Positions 24,847-32,936 of a stretch of 64,000 nt of DNA are shown one piece after another. The notes under the pieces are model-generated. The model saw only the letters and a program-made list of their open reading frames with translations, was not told the origin of the DNA and ran no database searches. This DNA is from Selenomonas sputigena_A (lineage in GTDB: Bacteria > Bacillota > Negativicutes > Selenomonadales > Selenomonadaceae), in NCBI RefSeq assembly GCF_051603425.1, contig NZ_CP194411.1, positions 1,674,001 through 1,738,000 on the forward strand, in the 5' to 3' direction. The first letter of the stretch is position 1; each line of letters begins with the position of its first letter. A program made the translations under genes and the position numbers.

Positions 24847-25590
24847 ATGCGTTTCAAAAGCTACTGGCGCACGACGGTCATCGGTGCGATTTTCCTGCAC
24901 TTCTTCGTCTGGCTGGGCTTGGCTCTGGTGCTTCCCTATATCGATTTTGAAGGCGATCCGATTGCGGTGCAGGAGATGGAGGTCGTCGACCTGCCGGAAG
25001 GCGGCGACGGCAATGCTGAGGAGCAGAAGCCTGAACCGCCGAAGGCCAAGCCGCCTGAGCCGCCAAAGCCTGAGGAACAGCCCCCTCCGCCGGAGGAGCT
25101 GCTTCCTATGGATTCCTCGCCGACGGAAGCACAAGAGCTTGATGAAGCGGTGGCTGCTATCCAAGAGCAGGAGAAGAACCCAAACGGCAACAACAATCCG
25201 TCGCCGGGACCGCCTCCGCCTCCGAATATGGCGGTCGGCGTCATCGTTTCCTCGGGTATGACGCCCGATACGCGTGGTCTGGATTTTCACGGCAAGGTCG
25301 GCATCCTCGTGAACGTCGATGAGCGAGGGAACATCACGGGATATCGCTTCACGCAAGGCTCGGGGCACACCGTCATCGACCAGATTGTCTTGAACGCCGT
25401 TCGGAAATTCAAGTTTGATCCTGCACTCGACACGAACGGCAATCCAATGAAGACGAAACGTCTTCTGAATTTCCCGTTCGACGGTTCCGCACCGCATCCT
25501 TTCGACGATGATGAGAACAAGCGCACGCGTGCGAATAAGGAAATATTCCTTAGGGAACAACGCCAGAAGGAAAATGCGCCGCCTGCTTAA
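24847..25590 (+). CDS. tonB: TonB-family energy transducer
   Basis: 247 aa. An N-terminal membrane anchor (about 8-32, TTVIGAIFLHFFVWLGLALVL) is followed by a Pro/Glu/Lys-rich periplasm-spanning linker (about 55-90 with EPPKAKPPEPPKPEEQPPPPEE split over PxxP repeats) and a C-terminal TonB fold (about 150-225: GKVGILVNVDERGNITGYRFTQ... VLNAVRKFKFDPAL). It delivers energy to outer-membrane receptors, which are not encoded in this window. The presence of TonB confirms a diderm envelope. It is followed by an FTR1-type iron permease. Confidence 0.93.
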   Translation: MRFKSYWRTTVIGAIFLHFFVWLGLALVLPYIDFEGDPIAVQEMEVVDLPEGGDGNAEEQKPEPPKAKPPEPPKPEEQPPPPEELLPMDSSPTEAQELDEAVAAIQEQEKNPNGNNNPSPGPPPPPNMAVGVIVSSGMTPDTRGLDFHGKVGILVNVDERGNITGYRFTQGSGHTVIDQIVLNAVRKFKFDPALDTNGNPMKTKRLLNFPFDGSAPHPFDDDENKRTRANKEIFLREQRQKENAPPA

Positions 25591-25648
25591 TGTTCAGTGG
25601 CAGAGCGGGTTTCGCTTGGATATGGGGTTTTACGGAGAAGGTGAAACA

Positions 25649-26830
25649 TTGAAAAGGATCTTATTTCTCTGCATGACGCTGCTCCTTCTTGCTGCGCCGC
25701 TTACGGAAGCAGCGCCGAAGTGGCAGGAGGTGGCAGACCGCATCGCGCAGACGGTCGACCAGGCGGTCACGGTCTATGAGGGCGGGGATTACGAGGGTGC
25801 GCGCGATCTTGTGAACGCAGCGTATTACGGCATTTATGAAAAGGAAGGCCTTGAGAGCGTCATGCGCAGCTCTGTTTCCGCGAAGGAGACGAGCCTGACC
25901 GAGTATCAGTTCTATAAGATCAAGAAGAGCATGAAGAACGGCGAGAGCATGGATGTGGTCAAGCAGGAAGCTGAAAAGCTCAAGTCGATGGTCAACGACA
26001 ATGTCAAGGCACTCGAAAATGCACATGGCAGCTCGGGCTGGGCGGCGTTCCTGCCCGCGTACCTGATTCTTCTGCGCGAGGGCTTGGAAGCGATTCTGGT
26101 GCTTGTCGCCATCATCGCCTACCTCAGGCGCTCGGGCAACGAGAAGCACCTCGGCGCCGTTTATAATTTTTCGATTGCGGCGGTCATCGCGAGCTTTATA
26201 TCCGCCTATCTCTTCGCCACGATTCTTGACAATACGACGGGCGGCATGAGCCGCGAGGTGCTTGAGGGCGGAACAGCTCTTTTCGCCGTCGTCGTGCTGC
26301 TCTTGACGAGCGCGTGGCTCGGCGGCAAGGCGAATACCGACAACTGGAAGAAGTACATCGACGGTCTCGTCCAGCAGTCGGTCACGACCGGCACGGCGCG
26401 CGCCCTTGGCTTCGCGGCGTTCCTGGCCGTCTACCGCGAGGGCGCGGAGGTCATCCTCTTCTATCAGGCGCTCTTTAACAATGCGGCTGCCGACGTCACG
26501 ATGATTTGGGCGGGATTCGGCGCGGGCTGTGTGACGCTGGCCTTGATCTTCTACGGCATGCAGCATGGCATCTTGAGGATTCCCCTGCGTCCGTTCTTCC
26601 TGTTTACGAGCATTCTGATGTTCCTGCTGGCCGTCACTTTTGTCGGCGGCGGCATCGAGGAACTGCAGGAAGGCGGCGTCGTCGGCATCACGCGCTTCGA
26701 AGGCTGGCCGACGGTCGATCTTCTGGGCATCTTCCCGACGGCGGAGACGCTCGGCGCACAGCTTTTCGTGCTGCTTCTCGGCGTGGGTATGGTCATCTAC
26801 GCGAAGCGGCGCAAGCCGAAGGCGGCGTGA
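25649..26830 (+). CDS. FTR1-family iron permease with periplasmic N-terminal domain
   Basis: 393-aa high-affinity iron permease. A signal peptide (LKRILFLCMTLLLLAAPLTEAA) precedes a helical periplasmic domain of about 115 residues. Seven membrane helices follow, with the two iron-path motifs REGLE (about 143-147) and REGAE (about 263-267). This layout matches Campylobacter cFtr1 and FetM. TTG start at 25649, 7 nt after GGAGAAGG (25634-25641); ATG 25622 is in frame but has no ribosome-binding site. It is followed by p19, its usual partner. Confidence 0.9.
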   Translation: MKRILFLCMTLLLLAAPLTEAAPKWQEVADRIAQTVDQAVTVYEGGDYEGARDLVNAAYYGIYEKEGLESVMRSSVSAKETSLTEYQFYKIKKSMKNGESMDVVKQEAEKLKSMVNDNVKALENAHGSSGWAAFLPAYLILLREGLEAILVLVAIIAYLRRSGNEKHLGAVYNFSIAAVIASFISAYLFATILDNTTGGMSREVLEGGTALFAVVVLLLTSAWLGGKANTDNWKKYIDGLVQQSVTTGTARALGFAAFLAVYREGAEVILFYQALFNNAAADVTMIWAGFGAGCVTLALIFYGMQHGILRIPLRPFFLFTSILMFLLAVTFVGGGIEELQEGGVVGITRFEGWPTVDLLGIFPTAETLGAQLFVLLLGVGMVIYAKRRKPKAA

Positions 26831-26973
26831 CCCCCGCTCTAAGAGTCATTGGCAATGGCGGAGCGAAGTGCTCCGTTTGCAGGTGCAGCGAATTGCCGCA
26901 TCTATATAGGACGTATTGTGTAAGGGCGTCCAAGAGGAATTTCATACAATCATTTTTCGGAGGAGTGTGTTTT

Positions 26974-27543
26974 ATGAAAATGTTCAAACTCAAGAAACTC
27001 AAGTCGGCTCTGGCGGTTTGCGCAGTAGCGGCGTCGCTCTTTACGTTCGGCGGCTCGGCATCGGCGGCGGGCTTTACGGAGTACCCGATCGGTGACGAGA
27101 TCGAGAACGAGGCGAACCATTTTAAGGTGGCGCTCGTCTACTTCCAGCCGATCGAGATGCTGCCCGCAGGCATGATGCTTTCGCCGGACAAGGCGGACAT
27201 GCACATTGAGACGGACATCCATGCGACGGAAGGCAACGACACGGGCTTCGGCGTCGGCGAATGGATTCCGTACCTGACGATTCACTACAAGTTCACGAAG
27301 CGTGAGACGGGTGAGAGCGTCGAGGGTGTCTTCATGCCGATGAATGCGGACGATGGCCCGCACTACGGCGCGAACGTCAAGATGCTCGGCGCGGGCACCT
27401 ACGACATGCATTTCTCCATCGAAAGCCCGTATCGCCAGAACTACGGTCTGCACGTCGATGAAGAGACAGGCGTCAAGGGTCGTTTCTGGGATGAGCCTGT
27501 CACGATGGATTGGGTGTTCAACTACGTCCCCCGTCGCTGGTAA
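26974..27543 (+). CDS. P19/Tp34-type periplasmic iron-transport protein
   Basis: 189 aa. A signal peptide (about 1-31, cleaved near ASA-AGF) precedes a beta-sandwich domain. Metal-site segments known for P19 are visible: DMHIETDIHA (about 75-84), GVGEWIPYLTIHY, FMPMNADDGPHYG (about 120-132) and MHFSIESP. P19 binds copper and iron and supplies iron to the FTR1 permease in the periplasm. ATG at 26974 after CGGAGGAG. 143 bp separate it from the permease. The stop lies at the left edge of the 120-bp tandem repeat, so the repeat forms its 3' untranslated region. Confidence 0.92.
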   Translation: MKMFKLKKLKSALAVCAVAASLFTFGGSASAAGFTEYPIGDEIENEANHFKVALVYFQPIEMLPAGMMLSPDKADMHIETDIHATEGNDTGFGVGEWIPYLTIHYKFTKRETGESVEGVFMPMNADDGPHYGANVKMLGAGTYDMHFSIESPYRQNYGLHVDEETGVKGRFWDEPVTMDWVFNYVPRRW

Positions 27544-27815
27544 ACCGCTACTGACCTGTCCGTGAGACGAACCTCGAAGAGGTGAAGGCGAACGGGAAAC
27601 AGGTCGTATGCGAAAACGACCCGCAAATCAAGCCCGAAGGGCGAAGATGAGCGGCAGACGTTGACCGCTGCTGAGCCGTCCAAGAAGCGAACCCTGAAAG
27701 GGTGAAGCTGATTGGGCAACGGCTCGTATGCGAAAACGACCCGCAAATCAAGCCCGAAGGGCGAAGATGAGCGGCAGACGTTGACCGCTGCTGACCTGTC
27801 CGTGAGACGAACCTC
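27541..27815. repeat. 120-bp tandem structured repeat (2.3 copies) with covarying stems
   Basis: Units start at 27541, 27661 and 27781 (the last cut off after about 35 bp). In each full unit a long hairpin has three nested stems. Unit 1: GACCTGT/ACAGGTC (27553/27599), CCGT/ACGG, CCTC-GAA-GAGG. Unit 2: GAGCCGT/ACGGCTC (27673/27719), CCAA/TTGG, CCCT-GAA-AGGG. Six of 15 pairs change on both sides and all stay paired. A constant block (27606-27670 and 27726-27790) forms a second hairpin, CCGC/GCGG with GCCC-GAA-GGGC. The coding strand and role are unknown; UUCG-type loops appear on the minus strand. Confidence 0.85.
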
Positions 27816-27837
27816 TTCCCCCTCATAAGGGCACAGG

Positions 27838-27879
27838 AGCCCACCACCATCCACAGGGTGGTGGTGGGCTTGTTTTTTC
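27838..27879 (+). terminator. Strong terminator closing the p19/repeat region
   Basis: AGCCCACCACC (27838-27848) pairs with GGTGGTGGGCT (27860-27870), an 11-bp perfect stem, then TGTTTTTT. It splits the iron locus into two transcripts unless bypassed. Confidence 0.9.
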
Positions 27880-28005
27880 TATGAAAGCCTGATGGACAGG
27901 GCGTGGACGCCGGTCAATCGGGGACTTTTTCCGCTTGTCTGCAAGGCTCTGCAGCGCAGTCGTGACTGCATGGCTTTTATTCTTCCATAAAGTGAGGTGC
28001 AGAAT

Positions 28006-29265
28006 ATGCTGCAGTTGTTCCTGCAACAATTCATCCCGGCGATGGAGCAGGTGCTGACGCTGGCCGTGCCGCTCGGCATTCTCTTCGCCATCCTGCGGCG
28101 GCTGCCGCTTGATCAGTATCGCCGCAATTATAACACGGCCATCCATTGGGGCTTTTGGCTTTCCATCGCCATTGTGGCTGCGCGTGTCGGCACGCGAAAC
28201 GCTGTGAGCCGTGAGGTCGTTGAGGCGGGATCCATCGCCCTGGCCATGGTCGCCGAGCTCGTTGTTCTCGCCGTGCTTCTGCGGGGCGGCGGGCAGAAGG
28301 AGAAGCTTTCGCGTCCGCTGCAGCTCGCAGCCTGCACCGTGGGAGCGCTGCTCTTCTTCTACCATGGCATGGAGATTTGGCTTATTCCTGTCAGCACGAT
28401 CATCTCGGCTGCAGGGGACTACTACACGCAGACGGTTGCCGTGAAGCTCGTCGGTTTTGCCTGCGGCCTTTTCTTCGGCGTCGTCAGCTCCTATGTCGCT
28501 TATCGAGCGGCGGCGGCCCTGACTCCGCAAAGACTGCTCTTCGTATTCGTCATACAGGCGGCGGCCATGCTCATCCAGCAGGGCATCTTCTTCGTGCAGG
28601 TCCTGATGGCGCGGCACATCCTCGACAGCGCGGTGCTTCTATCCTTCATGGCGCCGATCATCGACCATTCCTCGTGGCTGATCTTCATCATCTTCTTTGC
28701 GCTTCTCTTCGTGCCTTTGACGCTTTTTTCGCAGAAGAAGCCGGAAAGGCCTGCCGGCACGAATCCTGCTGAGTACCGCCGCATGATCATGCACGCGATG
28801 CACAAACGGCGTTGGGGCACGGCGACGGTCATCTTTCTTGCGGGGATGGTTTTCCTCTCGAGCTTTGGCGCAAGCTATGCGAACAAGAAGGAGGAGCTTG
28901 TGCCTGCTGTCGCCGTGACAGCGGTCAATGGCTCTGTCGATGTGAATCTTTCAGAGGTCAACGACGGACATTTGCATCGCTTCGTCTATCAGACGGCGAG
29001 CGGGCAGTCGGTGCGCTACATCGTCATTTTGAAGGGCGGCAATTCTTATGGCGTCGGCCTTGACGCCTGCGAGATCTGCGGCCCCACGGGCTATTATGAA
29101 AAGGACGGGCAGGTCATCTGCCGCCTCTGCGACGTCATGATGAACAAGGCGACGATCGGCACGAAGGGCGGCTGCAACCCGATACCCTTGGAGTACAGCG
29201 TGTCGGAAGGCAAGCTGCGCGTGCCGCAGGAAGCGCTTGACAAGGCCCGGGATGTGTTCCGTTGA
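28006..29265 (+). CDS. DUF2318/Fe-S-type membrane protein of P19 iron systems
   Basis: 419 aa. About eight to nine N-terminal membrane helices (residues 15-300) are followed by a C-terminal soluble domain with ETS-like strands, then CEICGPTGYYEKDGQVICRLC (C355-C358 and about C373-C376) and a further Cys in TKGGCNPIPLEY. This four-Cys pattern is the DUF2318 signature (Cj1660-like), thought to hold a metal or Fe-S centre facing the periplasm. In Campylobacter and Yersinia it follows P19. ATG at 28006 is favoured after AGTGAGGTG; GTG 27997 is also in frame. Confidence 0.88.
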   Translation: MLQLFLQQFIPAMEQVLTLAVPLGILFAILRRLPLDQYRRNYNTAIHWGFWLSIAIVAARVGTRNAVSREVVEAGSIALAMVAELVVLAVLLRGGGQKEKLSRPLQLAACTVGALLFFYHGMEIWLIPVSTIISAAGDYYTQTVAVKLVGFACGLFFGVVSSYVAYRAAAALTPQRLLFVFVIQAAAMLIQQGIFFVQVLMARHILDSAVLLSFMAPIIDHSSWLIFIIFFALLFVPLTLFSQKKPERPAGTNPAEYRRMIMHAMHKRRWGTATVIFLAGMVFLSSFGASYANKKEELVPAVAVTAVNGSVDVNLSEVNDGHLHRFVYQTASGQSVRYIVILKGGNSYGVGLDACEICGPTGYYEKDGQVICRLCDVMMNKATIGTKGGCNPIPLEYSVSEGKLRVPQEALDKARDVFR

Positions 29266-29287
29266 CGGCCTTTGAGGAGGGATACTT

Positions 29288-30562
29288 ATGTTTTGGCAGA
29301 TGGTAAAGGGCGCCTTGATCCGTCAGAGGAAGCGCTTCTTCCTCATCGCACTGACGGCGGCTCTCGGCGTCTCGCTTGCAGCCGCCATGCTCAATGTCAT
29401 GTTTGACATCGGCGAGAAGGTCAACCAGGAGCTCAAGGCGTACGGCGCGAACATCACGGTCACGCCGAAGAACGCTTCCGTTCTCCAGGACGTCTACGGC
29501 CTTGAGGGCGGCGGGCACAAGGAATATCTTGAAGAACAGGACGCCGCGAAGATCAAGACAATCTTCTGGACAAACAATATCGTCGCTTTTGCGCCTGAGC
29601 TTTCGGGTGAAGTCACTTTGTCGGACGGCAGGAGCGTGCCGATCATGGGAACCTGGTTTGACCATGAGGTCGAGCTGCCGACGGGAGAGAAGGTCACGAC
29701 GGGCGAAAAGGAAATGAAGTCCTGGTGGAAGATTGACGGCGATTGGCCGACGGAAGCCCCGGACGAGGCTCTTTTGGGCACGAAGCTGGCGGATTCCCTG
29801 GGGCTCCATGCAGGAGACACGCTTTCTTACCGCACGAAGGCAGGCGAGGAAAGGACGCTGCGGATCACGGGCGTCGTGACGGGCGGCGGCGCGGAGGACG
29901 AGGGCCTGACGGTCAATCTTCCGCTGGCGCAGGAGCTCATGGGAGCAGCGGGAAAAGTCGACAAGATCGAAGTTTCGGCTGTCACGACGCCGGAGAACGA
30001 TCTTGCGCGCAAGGCGGCGGCAAATCCCGAGCGGCTTTCCCAGAAGGAACGCGAAATCTGGTACTGCACGGCGTATGTGAGCTCGATTGCCTTCCAGATC
30101 GAGGAGGCGATTCCCGGCTCTTCAGCACAGCCTGTGCGCCAGATCGCCGAGTCCGAGGGCAAGATTCTGGAGAAGACGCAGATGCTGATGCTCCTCATCA
30201 CGGGACTTTCGCTTCTTTCGGCAGCGCTTGGCGTGTCGAATCTCGTCAGTGCGAATATCATGGAGAGAAGCCGCGAATTCGGCTTAATGAAGGCGCTTGG
30301 CGCGACGGATCTCTCCGTCGTTCTCATGGTGCTGGCGGAGATTTTTATCGCCGGCCTTATCGGCGGTTTCTTCGGCTATTTCGGCGGGCTCCTTCTCGCA
30401 CAGGCCATCGGGCAGACGGTTTTCGGCTCGAGCATTGCGAACAACCTCGTCGTCATTCCTATCGTGGGCGGACTCATGGCCATCATGCTTCTCATCGGCA
30501 GCCTGCCCGCCATTCGTATGCTGCTTTCCTTGCAGCCGGCTAGCGTCCTTCATGGCAGGTGA
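29288..30562 (+). CDS. FtsX-like ABC permease of P19 locus (first)
   Basis: 424 aa. One N-terminal TM helix (about 14-38), a large periplasmic MacB-like domain (about 40-290), then three C-terminal helices around a PGSS...NIMERSREFGLMKALGA coupling helix (about 320-335). This is the MacB/FtsX type VII ABC topology, which couples cytoplasmic ATP hydrolysis to periplasmic motion rather than transport across the membrane. It corresponds to Cj1661/FetB-type genes. ATG at 29288 after GAGGAGGGATA. Overlaps nothing, with the next gene 6 bp downstream. Confidence 0.9.
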   Translation: MFWQMVKGALIRQRKRFFLIALTAALGVSLAAAMLNVMFDIGEKVNQELKAYGANITVTPKNASVLQDVYGLEGGGHKEYLEEQDAAKIKTIFWTNNIVAFAPELSGEVTLSDGRSVPIMGTWFDHEVELPTGEKVTTGEKEMKSWWKIDGDWPTEAPDEALLGTKLADSLGLHAGDTLSYRTKAGEERTLRITGVVTGGGAEDEGLTVNLPLAQELMGAAGKVDKIEVSAVTTPENDLARKAAANPERLSQKEREIWYCTAYVSSIAFQIEEAIPGSSAQPVRQIAESEGKILEKTQMLMLLITGLSLLSAALGVSNLVSANIMERSREFGLMKALGATDLSVVLMVLAEIFIAGLIGGFFGYFGGLLLAQAIGQTVFGSSIANNLVVIPIVGGLMAIMLLIGSLPAIRMLLSLQPASVLHGR

Positions 30563-30568
30563 TTGAAT

Positions 30569-31723
30569 ATGGCAGGAAGAATAAAAAAACTGGAAATGCT
30601 TCTCCGCATGATTGTGCGGGCGCTGTTCCGGCAGAAGTCGCGCATGTTCGTCGCGCTCCTCGCCGTTGCGGTCGGCGCCGCCATCATCTCGGGCATGATC
30701 ACGGTCTACCGCGAGGTGCCGGCGCAGCTCGGGCGCGAGTTCCGTGCTTACGGCGCCAATGTCCTTCTCTTGCCTGCGGGCGAGGCCAAGACCTTCGACG
30801 GCGCATCGCTCAAGAAGGCGCAGGAGGCGCTCCGGGGGCATGATATCGTCGGCTGCGCGCCGTTCCTCTACGAACGATTGGAAATCAACAAGCAGCCCGT
30901 GCTGACAGGCGGTACGGATTTCGAGGAAGTGAAAAAGGTCAGCCCCTATTGGATGATCAAGGGGGAATATCCGGCAGCGGGCAGCCGTGAGATCCTTCTC
31001 GGCTCGGAAATGGCCGCGAAGCTGGCGCGCGATACGGACAAGCTTGTCGGACAGACCGTGACGGTCAGCGCGGGCGAGGGCAAGGCGATGATTCCCTTCA
31101 CCGTTTCGGGCATCGTCTCGACCGGCGGCAAGGAAGAGCAGTTCGCCTTCCTGAATCTCGATGAGCTGCAAAAGATCGTCGAGAAGCCCGATGCCGTCGG
31201 ACTCGCGCAGCTCAGTATCGTCGCGGACGGCGAGAGCCTCAAGGCGGCGGATGAAGCTGTGCGTGCTGCGAATGTCGGCATCGAGCCGCAGGAAGTGCAG
31301 CAGATCGCGCATTCGGAGTTCAACGTCTTGAAGAAACTCGAGGTTCTGATTCTTCTCGTGACCTTGATTGTCCTCATCTTGACGCTGATTTGCGTGACGA
31401 CGACGATGACGGCTGTCGTAACGGAGCGCCGCAGGGAAATCGGGCTCAAGAAGGCGCTCGGTGCATCAAACGCCAACATTGTCACGGAGTTCCTCGGCGA
31501 GGGCTGCGTGCTCGGTCTTGTCGGCGGTCTCTTGGGGAGCGGCTTCGGCTACCTCTTTGCACAGAGCGTCAGCATCAACGTCTTTTCGCGTGGTATCGCG
31601 TTTGCCCCGAGCATCGCTGTGCTTGCCGTCATTTTGTCCGTCGTCGTGACGGGCGTCGCGAGCCTGATTCCCGTGCGCATCGCGACGAGCGTTGACCCCG
31701 CCATCGTCTTGCGGGGAGAGTAG
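30569..31723 (+). CDS. FtsX-like ABC permease of P19 locus (second)
   Basis: 384 aa and paralogous to the previous gene: N-terminal TM (about 22-45), periplasmic domain (about 46-255), and three C-terminal helices with the ERRREIGLKKALGASNANI coupling segment. Two different permeases plus one ATPase give a heterodimeric type VII ABC complex. Corresponds to Cj1662. ATG at 30569; the TTG at 30563 is in frame but closer to the AGGTG motif. Ends 9 bp before the ATPase gene. Confidence 0.9.
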   Translation: MAGRIKKLEMLLRMIVRALFRQKSRMFVALLAVAVGAAIISGMITVYREVPAQLGREFRAYGANVLLLPAGEAKTFDGASLKKAQEALRGHDIVGCAPFLYERLEINKQPVLTGGTDFEEVKKVSPYWMIKGEYPAAGSREILLGSEMAAKLARDTDKLVGQTVTVSAGEGKAMIPFTVSGIVSTGGKEEQFAFLNLDELQKIVEKPDAVGLAQLSIVADGESLKAADEAVRAANVGIEPQEVQQIAHSEFNVLKKLEVLILLVTLIVLILTLICVTTTMTAVVTERRREIGLKKALGASNANIVTEFLGEGCVLGLVGGLLGSGFGYLFAQSVSINVFSRGIAFAPSIAVLAVILSVVVTGVASLIPVRIATSVDPAIVLRGE

Positions 31724-31732
31724 GAGGGTTTT

Positions 31733-32434
31733 ATGAGTCTATTGGAATTGAAAGACGTGACGATGGCCTATGGCGGCAAGGTCAAGGCGCTCGACAACGT
31801 CAATCTCAAAGTAGAAAAAGGCGATTGGCTCGCCGTCATGGGCCCTTCCGGCTCGGGCAAGACGACGCTCATGAACATCATCGGCTGCATGGATCATGCG
31901 ACGAGCGGCACAGTGCTTTTGGACGGAATCAATATCACGGAGGTTTCCGACCATGAGCTTACGCTGCTGCGCCGGGACAAGATCGGCATTGTGTTTCAGC
32001 AGTTCCACATGATTCCGTATCTGACGGCCATTGAAAACATCATGGCGGCACAGTACTACCACAGCATCCCCGACAAGAAGGAAGCGCTGGCGGCGCTTGA
32101 CCGCGTGGGGCTTGCCGACCGCGCTGACCATCTGCCGAGCCAGCTTTCGGGCGGCGAGCAGCAGCGTGTCTGCATCGCGCGCGCCCTGATCAATTATCCT
32201 GTCCTGATTCTTGCGGATGAGCCGACGGGCAACCTCGACGAGGTCAATCAGAACCTCGTCATGAAGATCTTCCGCGAACTGCACGCAGAAGGCCATACGA
32301 TTCTCACGGTCACGCACTCGGCGGAAGTCGGTGCGGCGGCAGAGCGCTGCGTCATCATCGAGCATGGCCGCATGGTGGAAAAGAGCGCGGAGGAGCAGGC
32401 GGCGGCGAAACTGAAGGAAGGGGTAAAGGAATGA
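31733..32434 (+). CDS. ABC ATPase of the P19-associated FtsX-like complex
   Basis: 233-aa LolD/MacB-type ATPase. Walker A GPSGSGKTT (about 38-46), Q-loop VFQQFHMIPYLTAIEN, signature LSGGEQQR, Walker B LILADEPTGNLDE and H-loop VTHS are present. It pairs with the two FtsX-like permeases. ATG at 31733 after TAGGAGG. Its stop overlaps the FMN-binding lipoprotein start by 4 bp (ATGA), so the ATPase and flavoprotein are translationally coupled. Confidence 0.94.
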   Translation: MSLLELKDVTMAYGGKVKALDNVNLKVEKGDWLAVMGPSGSGKTTLMNIIGCMDHATSGTVLLDGINITEVSDHELTLLRRDKIGIVFQQFHMIPYLTAIENIMAAQYYHSIPDKKEALAALDRVGLADRADHLPSQLSGGEQQRVCIARALINYPVLILADEPTGNLDEVNQNLVMKIFRELHAEGHTILTVTHSAEVGAAAERCVIIEHGRMVEKSAEEQAAAKLKEGVKE

Positions 32435-32934
32435 AGCGAATGAAGAAGCGGGCGGCGGCGGTACTTTCCGCCGCGCTCTTTGCCGCGCTCCTTGCGGGCT
32501 GCGGCAGCGATACGGCGGAGGACAAGCCTGCCGACAGCGCGGTGCAGGGAGCCGCCGTCAAGAAGATCGCGGACATCGACCTCTCGACGGCGAAGGATGG
32601 CACGTACAATGCGGAGAGCAGCGAAAATTCCGAGTACGGCCATGGCAAGATCGCCCTCACGATCAAGGATCATAAGATCGAGAGCGTGACCTACTTCGGC
32701 GTCGACAAGGACGGCGCGATGAAGGGAGAGGACTACGGCAAGAAGAACGGCCAGATCAGCGATCCGCAGAACTATAAGAAGGCACAGAACGCCGTCAAGG
32801 CGAATGCGGCTTACGGCGTGCAGCTCGTGGAGCGTCAGCAGCCCGGCAAGGTCGACGCCATTTCGGGCGCGACGATTTCCTACGAGCAGTTCATCGAGGC
32901 CTCGACGAAGGCGCTCGATGAAGCGAAGAAGTAG
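32431..32934 (+). CDS. FMN-binding-domain lipoprotein, probable flavinylated electron carrier
   Basis: 167 aa. The signal peptide ends in lipobox LLAGC (Cys about 24), so it is anchored to the outer face of the inner membrane (or outer membrane). The FMN_bind domain spans about 55-160 and ends in DAISGATISYEQF. By analogy with NqrC/RnfG (SGATxT), FMN is attached by a phosphoester to the sixth residue, which here is Ser rather than Thr. The ApbE transferase that would attach it is the next gene. In Campylobacter this position in the locus is taken by thioredoxin-like proteins, so this is likely the electron donor or carrier here. Confidence 0.85.
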   Translation: MKRMKKRAAAVLSAALFAALLAGCGSDTAEDKPADSAVQGAAVKKIADIDLSTAKDGTYNAESSENSEYGHGKIALTIKDHKIESVTYFGVDKDGAMKGEDYGKKNGQISDPQNYKKAQNAVKANAAYGVQLVERQQPGKVDAISGATISYEQFIEASTKALDEAKK

Positions 32935-32936
32935 CT

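Noticed and set aside
27541..27815. Possible CRISPR array
   Set aside because: The repeat is 120 bp with 2.3 copies and paired stems; there are no 28-40 bp repeats with unique spacers and no cas genes.
27522..27854. Minus-strand open frames (110 and 100 codons) through the 120-bp repeats
   Set aside because: They exist because the unit is a multiple of three; the copies differ by paired base changes that suit stems and not by synonymous changes. No start with a ribosome-binding site.
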